DNA from: an uncultured Flavobacteriales bacterium
GTDB taxonomy: Bacteria; Bacteroidota; Bacteroidia; Palsa-965
DNA length: 47,326 nucleotides
Assembly: GCA_903873905.1 (NCBI GenBank)
Contig: CAIQQJ010000176.1
Coordinates: 1 to 47,326 of the forward strand
Direction: 5' to 3'
Shown in pieces: positions 25,461 through 33,123 of the stretch. The notes beneath the pieces were generated by a model. The model ran no database searches. It worked only from the letters and a program-made list of their open reading frames with translations, and had not been told where the DNA came from. The translations under genes were made by a program, and so were the position numbers. Position 1 is the stretch's first letter; the number at the start of each line of letters is the position of its first letter.

Positions 25461-26252
25461 TTATTTCCTCTTGATATCCACAACCTTATCGTCGTAACAG
25501 AAATAATAGTTTCCTTTTACAAAATCACTAAGGTCGACTTTTGTTCCGTAGCCTTTTAATACAACATTTCCATAAGCGTCATACATTTCATATAACGACT
25601 CACTGGAAATAGTAATGGTTTTTGAATCATTCGATTGAACAAAACTCAAAGTCGGTTTGTCTTTCGGTGTAAAAGTTACTTCGGGAGTGTATTTTACTTC
25701 TTTGCCAAAGCCAACTTGTTTCACACGAAATCTGTTTTCTCCTGAGTGTGGAGTAACCTGAAAAGAATATTGGTGATCACCAGGTTTTCCTTCTCCTACA
25801 ACTTCACCAACATAAATCCATTTGTTCCAACGGTATTGCTCAACAATAAAAGGAAGTGATCCTGCTTCGCCAGATGATGTCCAACTCAACATGCCCAATG
25901 CAGAAATGGTAATCGTTTTTGTTGTGAATGTTGGACGTGGTTTTAGTGCCTCTGGATTCAAAACTCTTGGCTGACAACCATTATTATGGTAAATCTGTAT
26001 TTCAACTTTATCACCCTGAACCATATTATACGGACGCAAATCAATTTCAAAAGCGGAAGAATTCACTTCGTCTGTTGTACGATTACCATTTACATAAACT
26101 TCATAGGCGCAAAATCCAACACCATTATCATTGTAGGAATTCTGAACATAAATATTCTTGTTCTGATATTTTCCTTCTATCAATAATGCCTCATTAGCAA
26201 AAAGACTTGCCAATGGGATGAAAATTGAAATGATAAATAATAAGCTTTTCAT
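25461..26252 (-). CDS. conserved exported Bacteroidota protein of unknown function
   Basis: A 263-residue exported protein. Residues 1-19 are a signal peptide (MKSLLFIISIFIPLASLFA), followed by NEALLIEGKYQNKNIYVQN, a start I recognise as widespread in Bacteroidota proteins without a known role. Later conserved blocks are VGFCAYEVYVNG, SSAFEIDL, PRVLNPEALKPRPTF and FIVEQYRWNKWIYVGEV followed by a HQYSFQVTPHSGENRFRVKQ segment. The C-terminus ends VKGNYYFCYDDKVVDIKRK, which resembles a degenerate sorting-domain-like tail but lacks the clear PNP pattern. The fold is probably two fibronectin/Ig-like domains. ATG 26252 is chosen over 26279 because it starts the signal peptide directly. Confidence 0.8.
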   Translation of the reverse strand: MKSLLFIISIFIPLASLFANEALLIEGKYQNKNIYVQNSYNDNGVGFCAYEVYVNGNRTTDEVNSSAFEIDLRPYNMVQGDKVEIQIYHNNGCQPRVLNPEALKPRPTFTTKTITISALGMLSWTSSGEAGSLPFIVEQYRWNKWIYVGEVVGEGKPGDHQYSFQVTPHSGENRFRVKQVGFGKEVKYTPEVTFTPKDKPTLSFVQSNDSKTITISSESLYEMYDAYGNVVLKGYGTKVDLSDFVKGNYYFCYDDKVVDIKRK

Positions 26253-26407
26253 ATGAGGGGCGCTGATTGGGTTATTCAATTTCGACCGCGAAAATAGTAA
26301 GAAAGCAGGCTCATGTCAAGCTATTTGATTAGCAAAGTCTGGTAAAATGCAACATTATTGTTTTCTCGGATCAAAAGCTTTTACGCCTCTCTGTAAGGTG
26401 TTGAAAA

Positions 26408-26602
26408 TCAGTGCAAATGAATGTTCTTCAAGATATAAGAAAGTGTGGCAAAAATGATAATTACTGTTAACAGGATCTTCCAAGTTGCCCCGAAGTTTTT
26501 ACGATTGGTTTTACTATCCTTCCAATACGACCAAATTAAGGCTATCGTAAATCCGGCAATGAAAACCAATGCAAATGAAATTTGTCCGTGCGAAAATGGC
26601 AT
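26408..26602 (-). CDS. small conserved inner-membrane protein
   Basis: A 64-residue protein with two membrane helices: about residues 8-25 (ISFALVFIAGFTIALIW) and 43-60 (WKILLTVIIIFATLSYIL), joined by a basic loop (SYWKDSKTNRKNFGAT). The start MPFSHGQISFALVF is a pattern I have seen in short Bacteroidota proteins of unknown function. ATG 26602 is favoured: a near-consensus TACTTTTA box ends 4 nt upstream, and the extra 8 residues of the longer frame are not conserved-looking. Orientation is toward the conserved unknown at 26252, with a gap of about 155 nt. Confidence 0.7.
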   Translation of the reverse strand: MPFSHGQISFALVFIAGFTIALIWSYWKDSKTNRKNFGATWKILLTVIIIFATLSYILKNIHLH

Positions 26603-26606
26603 AGTG

Positions 26607-26614
26607 TAAAAGTA
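26607..26614 (-). promoter_or_regulatory. -7 box abutting start codon, small membrane gene
   Basis: TACTTTTA on the minus strand, one base off TAnnTTTG, with 4 nt before the ATG at 26602. Confidence 0.4.
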
Positions 26615-26693
26615 CGGAAAAGGCAATTGCTAATCGTTGATTGAACGTCCCAATTAAATTCAAGACTTTTTTGACATCCGACTGTTTTTTCAT

Positions 26694-26818
26694 GGCGCAA
26701 CCCTCTCGGGTCGGGCTCATTAGTGGCAAGTCCTCAGCCGTGGTGTAGGGTTTTCAAACCCGACACCACGGCTTCTGGGCTTTCTCTCGAAGGGACCACT
26801 ATGTGGCACTTCTATCCC
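26694..26818 (-). ncRNA. structured repeated element, copy 1 (candidate noncoding RNA)
   Basis: Noncoding, GC-rich for this window, in the 322-nt gap 26603-26924. On the minus strand: a 5' hairpin (GGGA..CCAC with GTGG..TCCC), box GAAAGCCCAGA (26784-26774), an 18-bp hairpin with one mismatch (26773-26756 with 26753-26736, 2-nt loop), box GAGGACTTG (26735-26727), then a GACCC-GAGA-GGGTT stem-loop (26712-26699). AAGCC and GGACTT can pair across the base of the central hairpin. The two boxes and the hairpin position recur in copy 2 at 29090. No ORF here looks real. Confidence 0.6.
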
Positions 26819-26910
26819 TTGCGCATGGAAATTTATACACTCGATTGTCTTGAACATAAACTCATAACTTCGGCCTTCTTGTGAAGAACCACCAACAAGC
26901 AAACTTCTCG

Positions 26911-26918
26911 TAAATTTA
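26911..26918 (+). promoter_or_regulatory. -7-like box near start codon, WG-repeat gene
   Basis: TAAATTTA, one base off TAnnTTTG, with 6 nt before the ATG at 26925. No -33 box was found. Confidence 0.3.
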
Positions 26919-26924
26919 CCCGCA

Positions 26925-29039
26925 ATGCAAAAGCGAATTCTCCTGCTTTTTATTTTTTCAATTGTCACATCACTTTCTGTTTCCGCTGGTAAACTTGAAA
27001 AGGGATTTGAAGCTTTGCGCATTTACAATTATTTCAAGGCACGCGAAATTTTCAATTCATCACTGCATAAAAATCCAATGGCCGCAGGCTTCGGACTTGC
27101 AACAATTTATTCCAGAACCGACAATCCTTTTTACGATGTCAATCTCGCGCATTCTGCAATTCTTGTTTCCACTTGGGGAATAACCAAAACTTCTGAAAGT
27201 GAAAAAGCAATTCTCGTGAAGTTTGGGGCTACTGAAAAAAATATTATTTCCCTGAAAATTTATATTGACACACTCGCTTTTCATGTGGCCGAAAAGAAAG
27301 CAAGTGTTGCCGCCTGGAATGAATACCTCGATTTTTATTGTGGTTCTGTATTGACAAAAGAAGCAATTACAATTCGGAATGAACTGGCATTTGGTGAAAC
27401 ACAAATTGCTGGAACATGGGAAGCATATAAAAACTTTGCTGTTTTATATCCTGATGCCATTCAACATCAAACCGCAATTTCCATGTACCAAAGGTTGCTG
27501 TATGAAACGGAAACAAAATCGGGGAACATTTCTTCCTATGAAAAATTTCTTGTTGATCATTCTGAAAATCCATTCTGTACGAATGCCGAAGATGCCATTT
27601 TTAGTTTATCAGTGCCTGATCACAACATGGAGGAATATCACCATTTCATTCTGAAATATCCAAAAAATAGAAATGTTACAGATGCGTGGAAAAGTGTTTA
27701 CGCATTATATACGGCCGATGGAAAATCAACCACTATTGCACAATTCTGGATTGCCTATCCCGATTTTCCTTTCAAGGAAACCATTAGCGAAGATTTGCGT
27801 TTATCGATGACCACTTTTTATCCCATACGGCAAAATGAGAAATGGGGTTTTATGGATAGTACAGGGCAAATTATTATTCCATGCGCATTCGATTGGGTGG
27901 AATCTTTTTCAGAAGGAATTGCAAGTGCAGGAAGTAATGATAGGAGTGGTTTCATTGGTAAAAATGGCAAAATCGCAATTGCTTTTGATTTTGATGAAGT
28001 GGAAGCTTTCAATAAAGGATTGGCACAAGTGAAAAAAAATGGGAAAGTGGGTTTGACTGATCGTGCAGGACATTTGGTTGTTCCAATCGTTTATGATGCG
28101 ATCAGTGATTTTTATGATGCGCGTGCTGTGGTTGTTCGTGACGGGAAATACGGGTACATCGATATGTTTGGCAGCGAAGTGATCGCTTGTCAATATGAGC
28201 AGGCGGGTGATTTTTCAGGTGGTATCGCATATGTTGTCGACAGTTCGAAATACGGTTTCATTGATCATTCTGGGAAAATAATTATCAATTGTGAGTTCGA
28301 ATGGGTGGAAAATTTCGATCATGGTTCCGCGCGTGTGAAGAAGGATGGGAAATATGGTTTACTCGCGAGTGATGGAAAATTATTATTGCCTTGTGAGTAC
28401 ACCAATATTTCTGGTTTCACCGAAGGATTTGCCATGGTTGTTTTAAGTGAACAATGCGGATACATTCGCCGCAACGGAACTTTTGCAATTTCCTGCAAAT
28501 ATGAATTAGATAAAAATCTGTTGGGCGAAAGCACATTTAAAAATGGATTAGTAAGAATAAAAAACAAGGGAAAATGTGGCATGCTCGATTCAACTGAAAA
28601 GGTAATTGTGCCTTTTGAATTTGATGATGTTCTTCCTTTTGAAAATGGTTTGGCGCCCGTTAGGAAAAAGGAACTTTGGGGATTTATAGATTCAAAAATC
28701 CGATTGGTCATTCCTTACCAGTACGATTGGGTAAGTTCTTTTAGCAATGGCATGGCAAGAATTAAAAGAGACGATAAAATAGGTTGGATTGATACCAAGG
28801 GCAAAGAAATTATTGTGCCGCAATTTCAAAATGCAACTTATGTGAATAGGTTTATTTGTGTGAATGATGGAAATGCAAATGGCTTGATGGATAAAAAAGG
28901 AAATTGGATTTTACCTTGCAACTATTCGAAAATTGAATTTGTTGATGCAACAATTCTCCGAGTGGAAATGAATGAAAAATTCGGCTATTACAATATTGTG
29001 AAATGCGAATTTATTTGGAAAGAGGATGGAGTGGAATGA
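26925..29039 (+). CDS. WG-repeat protein, exported
   Basis: A 704-residue protein. Residues 1-21 are a signal peptide (RILLLFIFSIVTSLSVSA). Residues 22-290 look helical and resemble TPR-like coils (FEALRIYNYFKAREIFNSSL). From about residue 300 to 700 I count about 11 WG/KWG repeats with the pattern KWGFMDSTGQIIIPCAFDWV, KYGYIDMFGSEVIACQYEQA and KYGFIDHSGKIIINCEFEWV. Proteins with WG repeats occur widely in Bacteroidota; the repeat forms a beta-rich solenoid of unknown binding partner. ATG 26925 follows a TAAATTTA box by 6 nt. The gene is bracketed by two inverted copies of the structured element described separately. No enzyme motif is seen. Confidence 0.88.
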   Translation: MQKRILLLFIFSIVTSLSVSAGKLEKGFEALRIYNYFKAREIFNSSLHKNPMAAGFGLATIYSRTDNPFYDVNLAHSAILVSTWGITKTSESEKAILVKFGATEKNIISLKIYIDTLAFHVAEKKASVAAWNEYLDFYCGSVLTKEAITIRNELAFGETQIAGTWEAYKNFAVLYPDAIQHQTAISMYQRLLYETETKSGNISSYEKFLVDHSENPFCTNAEDAIFSLSVPDHNMEEYHHFILKYPKNRNVTDAWKSVYALYTADGKSTTIAQFWIAYPDFPFKETISEDLRLSMTTFYPIRQNEKWGFMDSTGQIIIPCAFDWVESFSEGIASAGSNDRSGFIGKNGKIAIAFDFDEVEAFNKGLAQVKKNGKVGLTDRAGHLVVPIVYDAISDFYDARAVVVRDGKYGYIDMFGSEVIACQYEQAGDFSGGIAYVVDSSKYGFIDHSGKIIINCEFEWVENFDHGSARVKKDGKYGLLASDGKLLLPCEYTNISGFTEGFAMVVLSEQCGYIRRNGTFAISCKYELDKNLLGESTFKNGLVRIKNKGKCGMLDSTEKVIVPFEFDDVLPFENGLAPVRKKELWGFIDSKIRLVIPYQYDWVSSFSNGMARIKRDDKIGWIDTKGKEIIVPQFQNATYVNRFICVNDGNANGLMDKKGNWILPCNYSKIEFVDATILRVEMNEKFGYYNIVKCEFIWKEDGVE

Positions 29040-29089
29040 TTTGGCTCGTTGATTTCTATTGTGAATTAAAAGCATAAAACGAACTTAAC

Positions 29090-29190
29090 TAGCCCCGGGT
29101 GAAACGGAAAGCCCGGAATGCGCAATGATAAGTTGTTTTTAAACACAATGTTGATGCGCATGAGGACTTGTAGTGGAACACGGGACAGGT
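29090..29190 (+). ncRNA. structured repeated element, copy 2 (candidate noncoding RNA)
   Basis: Noncoding, in the 258-nt gap 29040-29297. It reads TAGCCCCGGGTGAAAC, then box GAAAGCCCGGA (29107-29117), a hairpin with feet ATGCGCA (29118-29124) and TGCGCAT (29155-29161), box GAGGACTTG (29162-29170), then TAGTGGAACACGGGACAGG. CCCG (29094-29097) can pair with CGGG (29181-29184), and AAGCC (29109-29113) with GG-A-CTT (29164-29169). Copy 1 has the same boxes at the same hairpin feet but a different hairpin sequence. Nothing else is seen in this gap. Confidence 0.6.
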
Positions 29191-29297
29191 GAAACTAAAT
29201 TGTGTTATGGCAGCGCTTCTTCACACATTCCATTTTGGTGCAACAAAAAAGCCAATCATTTCTGATCAGCTTATTTTTTCATTTGAAAGTCTTGGAA

Positions 29298-30539
29298 TTA
29301 TTTGACTCGAAGTTTCTTCCCAACACTTAAAACACCTTTTTCCTTAATGCCATTCAATGCACAAAGCTTCGCAACTGTGGTATGGTATTTCAATGCAATG
29401 GCGTAAAGTGAATCGCCAGATTTGACACTGTAATATGCAGGGGTACCACCAATAGGTTCCCTTACTTGAGTTTTTGTAGAATTAGCAGCAGGCTTCTTCT
29501 GTGTTGTAGCATTTTTCTGGGCACTGCTATTGTTCACAGGATTCTCTCTCGGTACAACAGTTGTATAATTATTATCAGGTGAGCAAAAAGCGGTAGGTGG
29601 AGTTCCTGGCATGGTTGGATAAGGAACTTTAGCCATTATCGATTTTGCTTCCGGTGTTGAATAACGAGCGCCGCCTGGGCAATAATAGGTATACCAAGTT
29701 TTTTTCTTCTTGCGGGAATAGTGGCGAACCTTGTACTGCTCAGCAAGGTATTTGAAATCCGATTTTGTAAGATTGTAAGTATCGGTGCGCAACGCTTGCG
29801 TTTTGAAATCGATCAGGTAAGTGGGATCAATTGCAACTCCTCTGAAACGCATTTCAAAGTGCAAATGACTTCCGAAGGAATGACCGGTATTTCCACCAAG
29901 GCCAAGAACCATTCCTGCTTCCATGTCTTCACCTGGTTTCACTAGCAATTTGGAAAGATGCGCATAATACGTTTCAAGTCCATTGTTGTGTCTAATTACA
30001 ACTACAAAACCGTAAGTTTTGCTTCGCTGTGCAATGCGAACTTTTCCATCAAATGCGCAACGAACCGTGTCACCAGTTTCAAGATTAATATCTACACCAA
30101 AATGGTAACGGTAGGACCGGAATGCAAAACCAGAAGTTGTCGGTCCGTTAAATGGATGAACATAATTACAATGGCCAGGATCATTTAAGGGAATTCGAAC
30201 GGTGTCATTAAAGGTGAGTGCGTCAAATTTCTCAGCATGAACGCTTGTGGTATCCCAGTCATCATAAAGATCACCAGCAGGCTCCAGCGATGCTGCTGAA
30301 GCACTAACTGGAGGTTCAGTGTCATCTTCTGAAGAATCAGTCAGAACAGTATTTGTTGCTAAAAAAAGTTTTGTAGAATCGCCTGTAAAATCTGGGGAAA
30401 TGGAGGGCTCGGTGGTGTCGGAAATAAATTCAGCATATGCCATAGCATGATCGGGAGTGCGTCCGACTGCATTGTTTTGTTTAGCCCAGAACCCGTAAAG
30501 GGCGAGCGACAAAACGGCTATATACCTGAGTGATTTCAT
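29298..30539 (-). CDS. M23 family metallopeptidase with C-terminal LysM
   Basis: A 413-residue peptidoglycan hydrolase. After a short N-terminal hydrophobic segment (YIAVLSLALYGFWA) and an acidic low-complexity linker comes an M23 domain with intact zinc motifs: YHFGVDINL (about residue 144) and SHLHFEMRF (about residue 226). A Ser/Thr/Asn-rich linker with NNSSAQKNATTQKKPAANST follows, and the last 45 residues are a LysM (YYSVKSGDSLYAIALKYHTT... KLRVK) that should bind glycan. It is a close paralogue of the M23 at 23694. ATG 30539 is preferred over TTG 30596 because it begins the hydrophobic segment and because a consensus promoter lies upstream. Monocistronic. Confidence 0.9.
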   Translation of the reverse strand: MKSLRYIAVLSLALYGFWAKQNNAVGRTPDHAMAYAEFISDTTEPSISPDFTGDSTKLFLATNTVLTDSSEDDTEPPVSASAASLEPAGDLYDDWDTTSVHAEKFDALTFNDTVRIPLNDPGHCNYVHPFNGPTTSGFAFRSYRYHFGVDINLETGDTVRCAFDGKVRIAQRSKTYGFVVVIRHNNGLETYYAHLSKLLVKPGEDMEAGMVLGLGGNTGHSFGSHLHFEMRFRGVAIDPTYLIDFKTQALRTDTYNLTKSDFKYLAEQYKVRHYSRKKKKTWYTYYCPGGARYSTPEAKSIMAKVPYPTMPGTPPTAFCSPDNNYTTVVPRENPVNNSSAQKNATTQKKPAANSTKTQVREPIGGTPAYYSVKSGDSLYAIALKYHTTVAKLCALNGIKEKGVLSVGKKLRVK

Positions 30540-30583
30540 TTCGTGTTTTACTAAAACTGTCCATGGTATTTTTAAAAGACCCG

Positions 30584-30614
30584 CTAAAATAGCCAATTAT
30601 GGCTTTTATGCAAA
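30584..30614 (-). promoter_or_regulatory. promoter of the LysM-M23 gene
   Basis: On the minus strand TTTG (30614-30611), exactly 19 nt, then TATTTTAG (30591-30584). The ATG at 30539 lies 44 nt downstream. The 294-nt gap 30540-30833 also holds a small hairpin (around 30714-30740) and the terminator listed next. Confidence 0.6.
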
Positions 30615-30776
30615 TTTTAATCATCCATGGGTCTATGTGGATAACTCTTAATATACAGTCTAATACGTGTGAAACCCTTTATGGTTGCGGTTTGTAGAGG
30701 GTTGGCAGGCTTGACTTTATCAACATTTAAAAATGTTAAAGTATCAGAATCGAATAATAATGAATCATAATTGGAC

Positions 30777-30811
30777 AAAAAAAGAATGTCGGACCAGAAG
30801 ACCCGACATTT
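30777..30811 (-). terminator. intrinsic terminator of the endonuclease I gene
   Basis: On the minus strand an 8-bp stem (AATGTCGG at 30785-30792 with 30803-30810, 10-nt loop) is followed by seven T residues at 30783-30777. It lies about 22 nt past the stop at 30834. Confidence 0.88.
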
Positions 30812-30833
30812 CTTTATACATGTTTCTCTAAAA

Positions 30834-33035
30834 TTATTGAAGGATCAATTGCTTATTCAGCATTTCTTTTCCTTGAATCTGCAAGGTGTAAACACCTTTT
30901 GCAACATTACGAAGATCAAGTGAAAATGAATTTGCTCCAATAGAAGCTGTGTTGGATTGTTCAAATACAATGCGACCTGCAACATCGATCAGGCGAATTG
31001 CGATTGATTCACTTTCTTTTGTTTGATAGAAAAGAGTGAATTCCCCCACACTCGGATTTGGCCACATTGCCATTTGAGTGGTATTTGGATTGTGTTCACT
31101 CACTCCGATACTTGTATTATTACAAGGCAATACCGGCCCAGCAATTTTTGTCATGTTATCGAAATCGATGTAACACGCATAATTCATGCTATCGATAAAT
31201 GGATTACGATTTCCCTGTAAAGAATCTAGGAAATCATTTTTCGCAATTTCGCGTGCATCTGGCGGATCAAGATAATTCCACATTTTCATAAGATTTTGAT
31301 CTTCACCGTATGGAACACTTGTACTGATTGGATCTCTAAATCCCCAGTTTTGTGATCCATTGTAACAAGTTGCCATATAAAACAACGCACGAGCTGCGTC
31401 ACCTTTTTGCGCATCACGTGGCTCATATACGTTATGCCCTGCCGCATCGGTTCCATATTTTGCTCCCATAAAGAAACTGGTAACGTTTACAACAACTCCC
31501 AAAGGCAAATCACTGCGAACGGAGTTGCAATTGTTTTGATCAACAGGGAATAAGTTGAAATAATCACTGTATTCAACTCCTGTTGTACTTGGGTAAGTTG
31601 GCATCCAGAAATGACAGTAGGTGTGTTCACGACTGAAAGTTGTCCATCCGAATGGCTCTGTGTAAACATTGTTTTCACCTGAATAAACACATGTAATTGC
31701 TTTGTCTCCATTTGAAGTATCACGTGCCCAAAACAATGCAATCATTCTTGGTCCGTAGTTACTGTAGAAATTATCTGTGTGGGGGTTAGTCAATGCAGTA
31801 AGGTCAGCTACAAAAGTTGGAGCTGCTGTATTAATGCCGTTATAGTAAGCAGCAGGTTGCATGGAACCGGAAGAAACAGTCATACCAGGAAGAGGCGCTG
31901 CACCATAATAATTTGTGAAGGGAGCCTGTCCATTAAAAGAGAACACTTCGAAATAATAATTCTCGCTTGCTCCAATGTAATTGGCCCAACAAGAAGTTCC
32001 TGTTCCTACATAAGCAACTTTGCTATTTCCAATTTGATCACCTTGCAAATAAGAGCTTCCATCAGCAGGAACATCAGTAGTTGCTGCGAAATCGCGACGA
32101 AGAACAATGTATCCGTCTGGGGCAGGACTTGCTGCTGTCCAATTTAATTTGAAGCGATATGATTTTACATTGGAGAATGAAAGATTTGTGGGAGCGGCTG
32201 TAGGTTCTGAAACATAATTTCCACCAACTCCATTCAAATTAATTACATAAGCACTTTCATCAGCATCATTACTGTTTATGGTAAGAATTGCAGAACGTGT
32301 TCCACCAGCTGAAGGTGTGAAGTTAATGGTAAGTGCTGCGTTTAAAAGTGCAGTAACTGTTCCTGGAAAAGAAGCAACTGAAAAATCAGCTGCGTTTGGA
32401 CCACTTAATACTGCGCTTGAAATGTTTAGTGTGTTTAATGTTCCCTGATTTTCTACTGTGAATATTTCAGGAGTCATTGTGCTCACTGGAGAATTGAACC
32501 AAACATTTCCTCCAGTCAAAACTGTTGTTGAATTAAATTTTACATTGATTTCCTGAGCTGGAGTTGCTGCACCAACAGCAAGAATCACATCATCCAAACC
32601 AACGTTTCCTGCAGATTTTAGCGTGTAAAAAAAGCGAATGTAACGACTTGCAATAGCTGGAATGTCCGTGTACTGCGTGTAAGTTGCTGTTGCCAATTGA
32701 ACATCAGTAAAGGCGTGGAGTGTTGTCCATACAGTTCCGTTTACAGATTCCTGCACATCAAAATTTCCACCAACAAAACTATTTCCTGCAATGTAATAAG
32801 TCAGTGCACCAGGATTACCGGAAAAATAAATTTGCACATAGGCTCCTGTGGCCGCAAGTTTTGCTGCTGGAGGAGTATTGCCCGAACCAGTATAATAAGA
32901 ACTGGCAGCAAGATTTGAGGTCCATCCTGTAGGAAAATTCGTATTGGGGAAACTCCAAGAGGTCGGCAATGGTGTAGGTTGTGCTGCCGCAGCGATTGCC
33001 GCAAAAATAAACAGCGATGTTAGTATTCGTTTCAT
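30834..33035 (-). CDS. secreted endonuclease I family nuclease with T9SS sorting domain
   Basis: A 733-residue secreted nuclease. After a signal peptide (MKRILTSLFIFAAIAAAAQ) come a jelly-roll-like N-terminal region (about 20-160), a choice-of-anchor D type domain (about 165-280, EINVKFNSTTVLTGGNVWF), and a fibronectin type III domain (LSFSNVKSYRFKLNWTAAS). Next is the endonuclease I domain (about 390-630), marked by FSREHTYCHFWMP with the catalytic REH, FNLFPVDQNNCNSVRSDLP, and EPRDAQKGDAARALFYMA. The last 75 residues are a type A T9SS domain (MAMWPNPSVGEFTLFY, VAGRIVFE, GVYTLQIQ). It should degrade DNA or RNA outside the cell. ATG 33035 is chosen over GTG 33050. It lies 88 nt downstream of the TonB receptor gene. 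Confidence 0.92.
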   Translation of the reverse strand: MKRILTSLFIFAAIAAAAQPTPLPTSWSFPNTNFPTGWTSNLAASSYYTGSGNTPPAAKLAATGAYVQIYFSGNPGALTYYIAGNSFVGGNFDVQESVNGTVWTTLHAFTDVQLATATYTQYTDIPAIASRYIRFFYTLKSAGNVGLDDVILAVGAATPAQEINVKFNSTTVLTGGNVWFNSPVSTMTPEIFTVENQGTLNTLNISSAVLSGPNAADFSVASFPGTVTALLNAALTINFTPSAGGTRSAILTINSNDADESAYVINLNGVGGNYVSEPTAAPTNLSFSNVKSYRFKLNWTAASPAPDGYIVLRRDFAATTDVPADGSSYLQGDQIGNSKVAYVGTGTSCWANYIGASENYYFEVFSFNGQAPFTNYYGAAPLPGMTVSSGSMQPAAYYNGINTAAPTFVADLTALTNPHTDNFYSNYGPRMIALFWARDTSNGDKAITCVYSGENNVYTEPFGWTTFSREHTYCHFWMPTYPSTTGVEYSDYFNLFPVDQNNCNSVRSDLPLGVVVNVTSFFMGAKYGTDAAGHNVYEPRDAQKGDAARALFYMATCYNGSQNWGFRDPISTSVPYGEDQNLMKMWNYLDPPDAREIAKNDFLDSLQGNRNPFIDSMNYACYIDFDNMTKIAGPVLPCNNTSIGVSEHNPNTTQMAMWPNPSVGEFTLFYQTKESESIAIRLIDVAGRIVFEQSNTASIGANSFSLDLRNVAKGVYTLQIQGKEMLNKQLILQ

Positions 33036-33123
33036 TTTCTTTTTTGTCACCGCCCGTTGTCAGTGAGGTTTTGGTTTTGGTTGTGTTACGCTACAACAGG
33101 TCGGCGCAACAGGACTGTTTTTT

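Noticed and set aside
26514-26729. minus-strand ORF MPLMSPTREGCAMKKQSDV... across the end of the element
   Set aside because: It runs through the 3' part of the structured element into the small membrane gene in another frame. It lacks a plausible start or domain.
26720-27022. minus-strand ORF of about 100 codons covering the structured element
   Set aside because: It overlaps the signal peptide of the WG-repeat gene and its translation simply follows the hairpin and boxes; no start signal or domain is seen.
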